From NCBI GenBank assembly GCA_900299285.1, contig OMJF01000109.1, positions 1 to 33,212 of the forward strand: a stretch of DNA of 33,212 nt. The letters are read 5' to 3'. Position numbers and translations under genes: made by a program. This DNA comes from Anabaena sp. 54 (GTDB lineage Bacteria; Cyanobacteriota; Cyanobacteriia; Cyanobacteriales; Nostocaceae). Below the pieces are notes generated by a model. The model did not search any database, was not told the origin of the DNA, and saw only the letters and a program-made list of their open reading frames with translations. Below, piece by piece: positions 15,423 through 24,197 of this stretch (position 1 is the stretch's first letter; every line of letters starts with the position of its first letter).

Positions 15423-16615
15423 TATTTTAGTAAAACCTCGATAATATTTTCAATTTTTTTGCATTCAATTTCTGCATTTAATATTTTTGCAGCTTCTAAA
15501 GATGCTAATTTTTTTTCATTGATTTCTTCAACGGAAAGACCATTAATTACTGCGGCCAAACTTTTTGGTTCAAAATCGGGAGCAACAATACCACATTTAT
15601 AATTTTGTACTACTTTCTGCATTTCAATTGAAGGAGCAATAGCAACACATAAGCCAGACATGATAAAATCAAATAATTTATTGGGCATGGAATGTATATA
15701 ATTAAAACCTACAGGTGGCAGTAAGTAAAATCCTATATCATATTCTGATAATATACTACATATCGTCTCTATGGAAACTGATTCATGAAAAATCGCTCTG
15801 CCAGGGGTGATGTTCTCAGCAAGCACCTGTAATTTTCTCACATATTGAGGATTTCCCACCAGCATAAAATGTACTTCAAATCTTGACTCCAAATAAGGTA
15901 TCATTTCAATCATCCTTTCCATCTGCCGATCTGGAGATGCGCTACCATGATGAATTAGCTTGATTTTATGGGGATTAGATACTGGATTATAGGGAATATC
16001 TTGATAAGATGGAACATTAATAATAACTTTCGGAAAAATCTGATATTCTTGTTGGTATTTACTAGCAATTCCATCACAAACAGTAGTCATAATATCTACC
16101 TCTCGTAAATATTTATTACAGATATATTCCCTAAAAGGCTGATGTATATATTTCCATAACCAGCGATTTTCAAATTCCAGCGGGGCGTACTCATGGGCAT
16201 CAAAAAAAACCTTTGATTTGGATACTTTTGCAAGATGAATAGCTAAAGGTAGGGTATCCAAGTCATTGGCAATAAAAATATCAAAATCATGGCCATTTAG
16301 TTTAGCGATGGACTCTTTAATGATAGATTGAGACCAATAAAATTTATCATAGAGACGAAGGAATAGATATAAAACAAACTTAATTTTACTAAGGATTGTC
16401 TTTCTTGATTCAATGTTAATAGATGCGATCTCATTGATAGGAGATTTACCAAAGGCCAGCACTGTAACATTGCCTCTATTAACTACAGCTTTTATTTGTC
16501 TATTTACACGGGCATCTATAGTTAAATTTGAAAATGAAATAATACAAATATTAGGTTCTGACATTTTTAAATATGTAAACTGCTGGTTACTTAGCTTATT
16601 TGTTAAACCACTCAT
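15422..16615 (-). CDS. glycosyltransferase, GT4-like
   Basis: The first gene of the minus-strand block, 397 residues. It shows a GT-B glycosyltransferase pattern: N-terminal SFSNLTIDARVNRQIKA (28-44), VFFDAHEYAPLEF in the middle, and a C-terminal donor-binding half with LIHHGSASPDRQMERMI and MPNKLFDFIMSGLCVAIAP. The DAHEY and PNKLFDF wording is shared with the plus-strand enzyme at 22690 (YDMHEFY, PNKLYEF), so the two are probably distant paralogs. The start is uncertain: ATG 16615 or ATG 16564 (the latter beginning MSEPNICIISFSN at the first beta strand). Neither has a clear ribosome-binding site. It diverges from the Wzt gene across a 190-bp promoter region. Confidence 0.83.
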   Translation of the reverse strand: MSGLTNKLSNQQFTYLKMSEPNICIISFSNLTIDARVNRQIKAVVNRGNVTVLAFGKSPINEIASINIESRKTILSKIKFVLYLFLRLYDKFYWSQSIIKESIAKLNGHDFDIFIANDLDTLPLAIHLAKVSKSKVFFDAHEYAPLEFENRWLWKYIHQPFREYICNKYLREVDIMTTVCDGIASKYQQEYQIFPKVIINVPSYQDIPYNPVSNPHKIKLIHHGSASPDRQMERMIEMIPYLESRFEVHFMLVGNPQYVRKLQVLAENITPGRAIFHESVSIETICSILSEYDIGFYLLPPVGFNYIHSMPNKLFDFIMSGLCVAIAPSIEMQKVVQNYKCGIVAPDFEPKSLAAVINGLSVEEINEKKLASLEAAKILNAEIECKKIENIIEVLLK

Positions 16616-16637
16616 TTTAGTAGTATACTTGAACTAC

Positions 16638-16678
16638 TTGCATAATATCTTGCATAATATCAGGTATAGCTGTATAAT
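16638..16678 (+). promoter_or_regulatory. candidate sigma-70-type promoter for the wzt operon, with tandem 12-mers
   Basis: TTGCAT (16650-16655) and TATAAT (16673-16678) are separated by exactly 17 bases, a near-consensus promoter pointing at the Wzt gene. The -35 hexamer begins the second of two perfect tandem copies of TTGCATAATATC (16638-16649 and 16650-16661). The duplication may be an operator or may create alternative promoters; read on the minus strand it gives two TATTAT-like hexamers for the divergent glycosyltransferase. The leader to ATG 16806 would be about 120 bases. Confidence 0.55.
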
Positions 16679-16805
16679 GGTAGAGTATGTTTTATATTAC
16701 AATAGTTAGTGTACATATCTCAAATAAATTATTAAGGATCAGCTATAATTCTCAGGAAAGCAACTTTAATCGTAAAATACACAATTGAGGTGAAGAAAAA
16801 TAGAC

Positions 16806-18773
16806 ATGACAGAACTAGCGATCGCTATCCGCGATTTAGGAAAAATGTATAAATTATACCAGAGTCCTGTTGATAAGGTTTTTGATGCTTTTGGAATCAA
16901 TCGCTGGTTATTTTGGCGTAAGCACTATTATCAGGAGTTTTGGGCTTTACGTGGTTTAAACTTAGAAGTAAAAAAAGGAGAGAGGTTAGGATTAATTGGA
17001 CGCAATGGCGCAGGTAAAAGCACATTATTAAAGATTATTACTGGTAATGTGACACCCACAGAAGGAATAGTAGAGGTTACAGGTAGAGTGCAAGCTCTCA
17101 TGGAACTGGGAACGGGGTTTCATCCAGAATTTACAGGTCGTCAAAATATCCGTGCTTCTCTTGCTTATCAAGGGTTATCATCAGCAGTAATTAAAAATTT
17201 AGAAGAAGAGATTATAGATTTTTCAGAACTAGAGGAATTTATTGATCAACCTATTAAAACCTATTCAGCAGGAATGTATGCTAGGTTAGCTTTTTCTACA
17301 GCCACATCTGTTCAGCCAGAAATTTTAATTATTGATGAGGTTTTAGGGGCTGGAGATGCTTATTTTGCTGGAAAGTGTGTGGAAAGAATGAAAAAATTGA
17401 CAGAGCAATCAGGAGCAACAGTTTTATTTGTCAGTCATGATATGTCAAGTGTGGAAATGCTTTGTGATCGATGCTTGTGGATAGAACGTGGTACAAATAA
17501 ACTTGATGGGATGACTACTCAAGTTTCAAGGAAATATGCTCAAATGATCAGAGAACTTACGGAAAGGAGACTTCGTGCTAAAAATGATATGGCATCTGTT
17601 AGTTCAAATCAGTCAATCCTCACATTAAGAGATAAATTACTTCAATTCATATTACGTTTTGTATGGTTAGAGGGGTTACCAATTGAAATTAATTTAGTTA
17701 AACTTTCATTTCCCGGACTTGAACCGTTTATTATTACAGTTGGTGAACCCCAAGATAATTCTTATAACTACGACAGTTTTATTTTGATTGATCATACCTC
17801 TAGTAATTGGGGAAGACCAACGCAAATTGCAGAGGGTATACATTGTCGTCCTATCACAACTAATGTTAATGCTGGTTCAGCAATGGTCTTTAATATTGAT
17901 GGGTTATCTTCATCTACAGGTGTGAAACTATATATCAAAGCTAGAGGTTATAGGGGATCAAAAGCACGTCTAGAAGTTTTTGATGGAGTTAACTATATTG
18001 TTTTAACCAATATAGAAATATCATCTGATCATGATGCTCATGATAGTAGCTGGTTTGAACTGAATGAAGGTATAGAACCAGCAATAATGAATAATTTTAT
18101 GAAAGCTAATAATTTAGCTTGTACCAACATTAGTGATGTTGATTCAGTATATACAATGATAAATCAAGAGGAATTATCTGACAGAAAAACAGAAACAATA
18201 AAAAATAATGAAGAAATAATACGGCTAGGTTCTGAAAATATAAATGATCAAAAAAATACGAACAATTGGCATAACCAATTTTTAAATGATGTCCTGACAG
18301 GAGAGATATTTAAAGGTAAAGTCATAATTGAAAAGGTGTCATTTACCGATAATTTTGGTTTAGAAAAAAGTATTTTTAAAAGTTTTGAGACTTTATTAAT
18401 TAATATAGATTATTTAATTTTAGAAGAAGCCTTAGAAGTTGAGTTTGTAGTCTGTATTCACAGAACTGGTATTATTGCTTTGCAAGTATTATCGGGAATA
18501 GAAAAACATTCAAACATAATTCTAAAAAAAGGTGATAGAGGTCGTTTTACATTTAAAATACCCTCTCTTCCCTTGGGAAAGGGAAGTTATTTGGTCAGCA
18601 TCGCTATTTTCCCACCTATTAATTATCAATCTCAAGATACAGAAAGAACAGCTTATATTTTATACGATAGAAGATATGAGATTGTTGTAGAACAGCCAGA
18701 AACTATTGCAATTGATTTAGGGATGTGTCGAAGCAAGGTACAATTACTACATAATGGGAATTTATTAGGTTAG
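16806..18773 (+). CDS. wzt: polysaccharide ABC transporter ATPase, Wzt-type with two C-terminal beta-rich domains
   Basis: The ATPase of an ABC-2 polysaccharide exporter. The nucleotide-binding domain (about 1-250) has the Wzt-typical tyrosine-rich N-terminus, Walker A GRNGAGKST (65-73), signature YSAGM (153-157), Walker B ILIIDEVLGAGD (173-184) and His211. Residues 260-290 are a linker. Residues about 290-425 are beta-rich (VKLYIKARGYRGSKARLEVF), an extra domain I do not recognise. A polar Asn/Glu-rich linker (430-495) follows. Residues about 503-630 resemble the Wzt C-terminal carbohydrate-binding domain (GRFTFKIPSLPLGKGSYLVS). At 655 residues it is far longer than plain Wzt proteins (about 240-470). 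GAGG lies 15 bases before the ATG. The permease is not adjacent; the only candidate lies at 28080-28943 on the other strand. Confidence 0.9.
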   Translation: MTELAIAIRDLGKMYKLYQSPVDKVFDAFGINRWLFWRKHYYQEFWALRGLNLEVKKGERLGLIGRNGAGKSTLLKIITGNVTPTEGIVEVTGRVQALMELGTGFHPEFTGRQNIRASLAYQGLSSAVIKNLEEEIIDFSELEEFIDQPIKTYSAGMYARLAFSTATSVQPEILIIDEVLGAGDAYFAGKCVERMKKLTEQSGATVLFVSHDMSSVEMLCDRCLWIERGTNKLDGMTTQVSRKYAQMIRELTERRLRAKNDMASVSSNQSILTLRDKLLQFILRFVWLEGLPIEINLVKLSFPGLEPFIITVGEPQDNSYNYDSFILIDHTSSNWGRPTQIAEGIHCRPITTNVNAGSAMVFNIDGLSSSTGVKLYIKARGYRGSKARLEVFDGVNYIVLTNIEISSDHDAHDSSWFELNEGIEPAIMNNFMKANNLACTNISDVDSVYTMINQEELSDRKTETIKNNEEIIRLGSENINDQKNTNNWHNQFLNDVLTGEIFKGKVIIEKVSFTDNFGLEKSIFKSFETLLINIDYLILEEALEVEFVVCIHRTGIIALQVLSGIEKHSNIILKKGDRGRFTFKIPSLPLGKGSYLVSIAIFPPINYQSQDTERTAYILYDRRYEIVVEQPETIAIDLGMCRSKVQLLHNGNLLG

Positions 18774-18812
18774 GCTAAATTAAAGTTTCACTGATATTTA
18801 CTGGGAATAACA

Positions 18813-20552
18813 ATGACTCAAAATGACAATTATAACGAATACTATGAAAATAGTGAATTATGGGGACACAGAGAACTAACCCTAGTTCAATCGCAAGTTT
18901 TAACTGTACTAGATTCTATATGTCAAACACTTCCAGAAGGCTCACGTGTGGCTGATTTAGGATGTGGAGATGGAATAATTTTAAAACAACTGGTGTTAAA
19001 ATATCCATTACTTGAATACTATGGTGTTGATATGAGCCAAGAATCATTGATTTATGTCAATCTACCACTGCAAAAATGCCATAGCAATTTAGAATCTTTA
19101 CCCTTTAAAGATGATTTTTTTGATTTGTGTTTCTCCATAGATGTTTTAGAGCATATTCTCCCACAACAATTAACTTCTGTTATTGGAGAAATTCATCGAG
19201 TTTGTCGGGGTGCTATTTTATTAGTTAGTCCTTTTCTTGAATCAGATGCCATAAGAACTATATGTCCTTATTGTGGTTGTGTATTTAGTCCTTATTATCA
19301 TCTCAACCGATTCAATCTAAAACTCTGGGAATCGCTCTTATCTAAGCATTTGAAAGATAGATCAATGCAATTTTTACCTTTTGGCAATGATAAGCCTTAT
19401 ATACCACCTGGTGTAGGAAATTTGATGGTTGCCAACGGATCTTGCGTTTCTCATCAGCATAAAACTGTTTGTCCCCAGTGCAAAACTTCCTTTAGTCGTC
19501 CAGAGCCTATTTCAATACCTAATTTATCTTTACTTCTTAGCCCCTATGCTGCTCAAAAAAGAAATCTATTTGGGCTGATACCTGAAGAAATAGGTGTTTT
19601 AACATTACCTAGTTCAAATACAGAACAGACAAAACGTTCCGAAATCTCTGATGGGATATGGATCTTTACGAAAGAAGATTATAATTTAACACCAGAAGAA
19701 TTTGGAAGTTTGAAAGTTCAATCTGTTTATGAAATTGATTGTGGAGATACTAATAGAGTTAGATCAGGAGCAGATTTATTTAGAAAAGAAGCCTATTTTA
19801 TTGATAATGGTGAACTTACATCATCTGAGTCTGTTCTAATTTGGAATGCCCCTAAATTTGATAAAGAATCGCAAAATGTAGCCAAAACTTTAAGGCTAGT
19901 ATTCCCCCCAGAACCAGAAAAAAAAGTTGTGAATTTAGAATTATTTTTCGCATCACAGACAAAGGGAATATTAAAGGCTGTTCTTTATGGCATTCCTCCT
20001 CATACCTCAAAACAAATAGGACATACTAAGGTTAGATCAGATAAAATTGAGAGAGCTATAGCAATTACCCTATATCCTGATGATCATTTCATAACGCCTT
20101 TTGGAATGTTGGTTGATTTAATCTGGATACCAAAAATAACAGAACATAGTCGGAATAATAATTATGAATTAAGATTTCATAAAGTTATTGATTCTAATTT
20201 TTCTGCCCAAAATTTTTCAATAAAAGATAAAGCTGCAAACGTTTTACCATTTAATAACAAAACTGGTATGAAAAAATATCAGTTAAAATTTTCTAGTCAA
20301 ACATTGAAAAAACTCAACAAGTTGTGGTATGTTGAAAACGGAAAAATATTTGACTTATTGAGTTTAAGTTGGAACAGCAAAGAAAATGCTCTAATTGCTA
20401 ATTTACCATTAATTGAAAATATATATGATGAGGAAATAATTGATAGTAATCTAAAAATAGAATCTAATTTAAATCTTTTTGGTTATGGGTACTTTTCTGG
20501 TATGCTTATATATGAAGCAATTAGTGAAAAACTCAGTAAAATAGATAACTAA
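18813..20552 (+). CDS. large SAM methyltransferase with Cys pairs and unknown C-terminal domain
   Basis: A 579-residue protein whose N-terminal part (about 20-140) is a class I methyltransferase: VADLGCGDG (46-54), GVDMS (71-75), FDLCFSIDVLEHI (103-115). Two Cys pairs follow, CPYCGC (151-156) and CPQC (220-223), about 65 residues apart. They look like halves of a zinc-binding site, though both also resemble zinc-ribbon knuckles. Residues about 240-579 are beta-rich, show no motif I know, and hold no second catalytic signature. The gene starts 39 bp after the Wzt gene, so they are almost certainly one operon. In ABC-type O-antigen systems a methyltransferase can cap the chain and set its length, with Wzt reading the cap. 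That would fit here but is not shown by the sequence. It could instead modify an internal sugar. Confidence 0.8.
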   Translation: MTQNDNYNEYYENSELWGHRELTLVQSQVLTVLDSICQTLPEGSRVADLGCGDGIILKQLVLKYPLLEYYGVDMSQESLIYVNLPLQKCHSNLESLPFKDDFFDLCFSIDVLEHILPQQLTSVIGEIHRVCRGAILLVSPFLESDAIRTICPYCGCVFSPYYHLNRFNLKLWESLLSKHLKDRSMQFLPFGNDKPYIPPGVGNLMVANGSCVSHQHKTVCPQCKTSFSRPEPISIPNLSLLLSPYAAQKRNLFGLIPEEIGVLTLPSSNTEQTKRSEISDGIWIFTKEDYNLTPEEFGSLKVQSVYEIDCGDTNRVRSGADLFRKEAYFIDNGELTSSESVLIWNAPKFDKESQNVAKTLRLVFPPEPEKKVVNLELFFASQTKGILKAVLYGIPPHTSKQIGHTKVRSDKIERAIAITLYPDDHFITPFGMLVDLIWIPKITEHSRNNNYELRFHKVIDSNFSAQNFSIKDKAANVLPFNNKTGMKKYQLKFSSQTLKKLNKLWYVENGKIFDLLSLSWNSKENALIANLPLIENIYDEEIIDSNLKIESNLNLFGYGYFSGMLIYEAISEKLSKIDN

Positions 20553-20563
20553 ATAGGAGTTGT

Positions 20564-20593
20564 ATGCAAAAATATTGTTTAAATACCCGTTAA
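20564..20593 (+). other. possible nine-residue leader ORF before the second epimerase
   Basis: AGGAG at 20555-20559 is a strong ribosome-binding site, but the ATG it serves (20564) opens a frame of only nine codons before TAA (20591-20593). The epimerase ATG lies 17 bases further on and lacks its own site. This layout suggests translational coupling through a short leader, or a small deletion that displaced the original start. Confidence 0.35.
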
Positions 20594-20610
20594 TATTCAA
20601 TTGTTTACTT

Positions 20611-21693
20611 ATGACATTAAATTTACTTCGTATCGTTGGTGCTAGACCTCAATTTATGCAAGCAAAACCCTTAAGTCAAGAATTTAAAAAACGAGGACAT
20701 AAGGAAATACTACTTCATACAGGACAACATTATGATGATCGCATGAGTCAGCAGTTTTTTAGAGAACTTAATCTGAACAAAGCAGATATTAATTTAGATG
20801 TGGGTTCTGGTTATCATGGAGAACAAACAGCTTTAATGCTTCAAGGTATTGAAAAACATTTATTAGATCATAAATACGATGCTGTAGTAGTTGACGGTGA
20901 CACTAATTCGACCTTAGCAGGAGCATTAGCTGCCTCTAAACTACATATCCCAGTGGTTCATGTAGAGGCAGGTATGCGTTCTTTTGATAAAAAAATGCCC
21001 GAAGAAATTAACCGTATTTTAACTGATCATGTGAGTAAATTATTGTTTTGTCCTAGTGTCGTTAGTAAAAACAATCTGGCAAAGGAAAGTATTACCAAAG
21101 GTGTTCATATATCAGGAGATTTATTGGCTCAATGCTTTTATGAATTTCGTGATCAAGCATTAACAAAAACTGAAAATAATTTACAAGAATATGGACTCAA
21201 AAAAGAACAATATATTTTATTAACCCTGCATCGAGCAGAAAATGTAGATAATCCAAAAATTTTACAGGATTATTTGAGGGCGATCGCCACTTCTCCTTGG
21301 CCAGTTTTATTTCCCGTTCATCCTCGTACCTATAAAAATATCGTCGAATTTAATTTAGAAGATATAATTCAACAGAAACCTTTTAAATTAATTTCTCCCA
21401 TTGGTTATCTTGATATGTTAGCCTTAGAAAGTTCTGCTCTTAAAATTTTAACAGATTCAGGAGGTGTGCAAAGGGAAGCTTATCATTGGCAAAAACAGGG
21501 GGTGATTTTGCGAGATACCACTGAATGGATAGAAATTATTGACAGTAAATGGGCTTCATTTTATTTACCCACAGATGATCCATCTAAATTATGGCAAATT
21601 TCTGATACAAGTCTATTGTCTGAGCAAAAATTTTATGGTTCAACGGATGTAGCTCAAAAAATCGTAGATATTATGGAGAAGACTTTATTATGA
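20611..21693 (+). CDS. wecB: UDP-N-acetylglucosamine 2-epimerase (non-hydrolysing), second copy
   Basis: A 360-residue enzyme that interconverts UDP-GlcNAc and UDP-ManNAc or a related pair. It has GARPQFMQA (10-18), HTGQHYD (36-42), GDTNST (96-101) with Asp97, HVEAGMRS with Glu119, MPEEINR with Glu131/132, His207 in TLHRAEN, and DSGGVQREA. The segment GSGYHGEQTALML (65-77) is the common UDP-GlcNAc 2-epimerase form and differs from the MTGRMM form of the copy at 10244, so the two probably have different substrates. I choose ATG 20611; an upstream in-frame TTG (20560) sits directly on the AGGAG sequence with no spacing, so it is unlikely. The TGA overlaps the next gene's ATG (ATGA at 21690-21693), implying coupling. 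Confidence 0.88.
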   Translation: MTLNLLRIVGARPQFMQAKPLSQEFKKRGHKEILLHTGQHYDDRMSQQFFRELNLNKADINLDVGSGYHGEQTALMLQGIEKHLLDHKYDAVVVDGDTNSTLAGALAASKLHIPVVHVEAGMRSFDKKMPEEINRILTDHVSKLLFCPSVVSKNNLAKESITKGVHISGDLLAQCFYEFRDQALTKTENNLQEYGLKKEQYILLTLHRAENVDNPKILQDYLRAIATSPWPVLFPVHPRTYKNIVEFNLEDIIQQKPFKLISPIGYLDMLALESSALKILTDSGGVQREAYHWQKQGVILRDTTEWIEIIDSKWASFYLPTDDPSKLWQISDTSLLSEQKFYGSTDVAQKIVDIMEKTLL

Positions 21694-22709
21694 GAATTTT
21701 ACACTGTCCTCAAAACATTGGCGGAATGGCTGGTGTTATTGCCAAAAAACAATCAGAATTAGGACATGATGCTTATTCTTATAGTTTTGCGAATAACGTC
21801 TATAATTTTCAAGCTCACTTTAGTTTAAAAAATCCTTCTTCTCCCATTGAAAGAATACAAAAAGCCGTTTCTTTTGCTACTGAGTTTGATATTTTTCAAT
21901 TTTATTTTGGCGAAAGTTTATTAGGAGCAAATTTAGCTGATGTAGCTTGGTTATCTCGTTTAGGTAAGAAAATATTTTTTTATTTTTGTGGTTGCGATAT
22001 TCGAGATGAAAAAGCAACTATTATGAAATATCCCATTTCTGCTTGTGCTAATTGTTTTCCTAAACTGTGTAGTCAAAATCGCCAACTTGCTTATGAAATC
22101 TCTAGGGATTATGGAAGGGTTAATTTTGTTTCAACACCTGATTTACTTGAATTTGTAGAACGGTCAATTCTACTTCCTCAAGTGGTAAATTTTGATATTA
22201 TTGATCAAGTTTTAGCAGACACAAAAAACATCGAAAAAAACCAAAATGATTCTTTAACTATTGCTCATGCGCCAAGTAACCGTAAAATCAAGGGAACTGA
22301 CTTTATTTTTAACTGTATTGATAACTTAAAAACTAAAGGTTTTAATATTGAATTAAAAATCATAGAAAATGTCCCTCATCAAGAAGCCTTAAAGCTATAT
22401 AAAAAAGCTGATCTTGCCATAGATCAATTATTAGTAGGGTCTTATGGCTTACTTTCGGCTGAAATGATGGCTTTAGGCGTACCAACAGTTGTCTATTTAA
22501 GAGCAGATTTATTCGATAAATACCCTGAGTTACCACCTTTAATTAATGCTAATCCTAACAATTTAGAAAATGTTTTAATAGATTTATATGAAAATCGGCA
22601 CAAATTAGACTATTATAAAAGTGCTGGTTTTGAATATGCTTGTAAATACCATCATCCGTCTAAGATTGCAATTCAGTGTTTGGAGTATTATGAACAATAT
22701 GTGGACTAA
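21690..22709 (+). CDS. short glycosyltransferase-like protein with a cysteine cluster
   Basis: A 339-residue protein with the overall pattern of a GT-B glycosyltransferase. RILHCPQNIGGMAGVIAKK (2-20) gives the first strand and glycine loop. SLTIAHAPSNRKIKGTDFI starts the donor half. LLVGSYGLLSAEMMALGVPTVV carries the acidic donor-binding motif. Between the halves lies a cysteine cluster, CGC (100-102), CANC (119-122) and Cys127, which is unusual for GT4 and could bind a metal or form disulfides. The protein is shorter than most GT4 enzymes (360-400). Its ATG overlaps the epimerase stop by four bases, and its own end overlaps the next gene by 20. The donor and acceptor are unknown. The cysteine pattern may mark a distinct subfamily. 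Confidence 0.8.
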   Translation: MRILHCPQNIGGMAGVIAKKQSELGHDAYSYSFANNVYNFQAHFSLKNPSSPIERIQKAVSFATEFDIFQFYFGESLLGANLADVAWLSRLGKKIFFYFCGCDIRDEKATIMKYPISACANCFPKLCSQNRQLAYEISRDYGRVNFVSTPDLLEFVERSILLPQVVNFDIIDQVLADTKNIEKNQNDSLTIAHAPSNRKIKGTDFIFNCIDNLKTKGFNIELKIIENVPHQEALKLYKKADLAIDQLLVGSYGLLSAEMMALGVPTVVYLRADLFDKYPELPPLINANPNNLENVLIDLYENRHKLDYYKSAGFEYACKYHHPSKIAIQCLEYYEQYVD

Positions 22710-24144
22710 TCAAATTCCCGGTCAAGGAAAAAGAGTATTAATGTTAACGCCCGATGTGACGATAGATCGGCGTATTTTGATTGAAGCTGAAACCTTAATA
22801 GACAATGGCTATGAGGTTTATTTATTAGCTGGATGGGATGGCAAAAGTGAAGATTTATTTGAAGTTGAAGGACGAGTCAAAGTTGAAAGAATCAAATATG
22901 AAGGAATAGATCAACGATTTACTTTTTTGTATAAGAGCCAAAATTACTTAATTAGTTTACTCAATCAAATTTCTAGTGAGGCCGATGTAACTGCGAACAA
23001 AATATGTTTAAAATTAAACAATATCTATAGCTTGTATAGTCAATTAATTTCCAAGTTAATATATATTATTTTTTTTAAACCTTTGTTGTTATTTCTTACC
23101 TTAGCTGTAAAAACAAAAAGTTTTATCATTACATCTCTAGCCAAATCAATTAATTTAATCGTGAAAATAATCGTAAAAATAGCTCCATTTTTTACTGAGC
23201 TTAATGGCTATGAAAATATTTTTTTTGCAAAAGGATTATTTTATCGTCCTGATATTATTCATGTCCATGACTTACCTATGTTAAAATCAGGAGTTAAGCT
23301 CAAACAAGCTTTAAATATTCCTTTGATTTATGATATGCACGAATTTTATTCCGAACAAGATTGTTTAACTACATTACAACAGAAAAATCTAAGAAAAACC
23401 GAGTCTATAAACATTAATTATACCGATGCTCGTATTACAGTTAACCCAATGTTGGCAGATGAAATATCTAAAAGTTATAACAATATAAGTATAGAAGTAA
23501 TACAGAATTCAATGATAATTGATCCAAAATTTCATGAAAAAAAATATGATAGATTCAGAGAAGAATATTCGATTGATAAGGATGATATTATATTGCTTTA
23601 TCAAGGATGGATTAGTCCTTCCAGAAATCTTCAGAACTTAGTTAAAGGATTAGTAAAAGTAGAAAAACCTATTAAATTAGTCATTATGGGATATGGTGAT
23701 TTTAAGGAAGAATTAGAAAAAATAGCTGAGAGTTTAAATATCAAAAATAAACTTATTTTTGTACCAACTAAAACACAGGCAGAGCTACTATCGTATACAG
23801 CATCAGCAGACATAGGAATTATTCCTTACCCATTTAAACTTGATCCTAATACTAAATATGCTTCTCCAAATAAACTATATGAATTTATTGCTGCTGGATT
23901 GCCTATTCTTTGCAACGATCTTCCCTTTGTCAAGAGTATTGTTGAAGAAAATGGGTTTGGTATAGCTTTTGACATGGATACTCCTGAAAGTTTTGCTGAA
24001 TCTTTAAATAATTTCCCTTTTGATAAGATAGAATATTTTAAGAAGAATTTAGCAGGAAAAGGACATAATTTTTTATGGGAAGCTGAAGCTCCAAAATTGT
24101 TAGAAATATATAACTTATTAAAAACATATAATCCAGGCTTATAA
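22690..24144 (+). CDS. glycosyltransferase family 4
   Basis: I place the start at ATG 22690 (484 residues), four bases after GGAG (22682-22685), and not at the in-frame GTG 22621 inside the previous gene. ATG 22699 is also possible. The N-terminus KRVLMLTPDVTIDRRILIEA is a GT-B first strand with the acceptor loop. An insertion of about 100 residues (about 80-180), hydrophobic in several stretches, is longer than usual and may lie against the membrane. IIHVHDLPML and IYDMHEFYSEQD follow. The donor half shows LLYQGWISPSRNLQNLV and SPNKLYEFIAAGLPILCND. It shares this wording with the minus-strand enzyme at 15422. The 20-base overlap with the upstream gene indicates one transcription unit. Confidence 0.87.
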   Translation: MNNMWTNQIPGQGKRVLMLTPDVTIDRRILIEAETLIDNGYEVYLLAGWDGKSEDLFEVEGRVKVERIKYEGIDQRFTFLYKSQNYLISLLNQISSEADVTANKICLKLNNIYSLYSQLISKLIYIIFFKPLLLFLTLAVKTKSFIITSLAKSINLIVKIIVKIAPFFTELNGYENIFFAKGLFYRPDIIHVHDLPMLKSGVKLKQALNIPLIYDMHEFYSEQDCLTTLQQKNLRKTESININYTDARITVNPMLADEISKSYNNISIEVIQNSMIIDPKFHEKKYDRFREEYSIDKDDIILLYQGWISPSRNLQNLVKGLVKVEKPIKLVIMGYGDFKEELEKIAESLNIKNKLIFVPTKTQAELLSYTASADIGIIPYPFKLDPNTKYASPNKLYEFIAAGLPILCNDLPFVKSIVEENGFGIAFDMDTPESFAESLNNFPFDKIEYFKKNLAGKGHNFLWEAEAPKLLEIYNLLKTYNPGL

Positions 24145-24197
24145 TACAATATGTAATACATCAATAATATACTTGCAATAAGAAAAAAATTAACATT

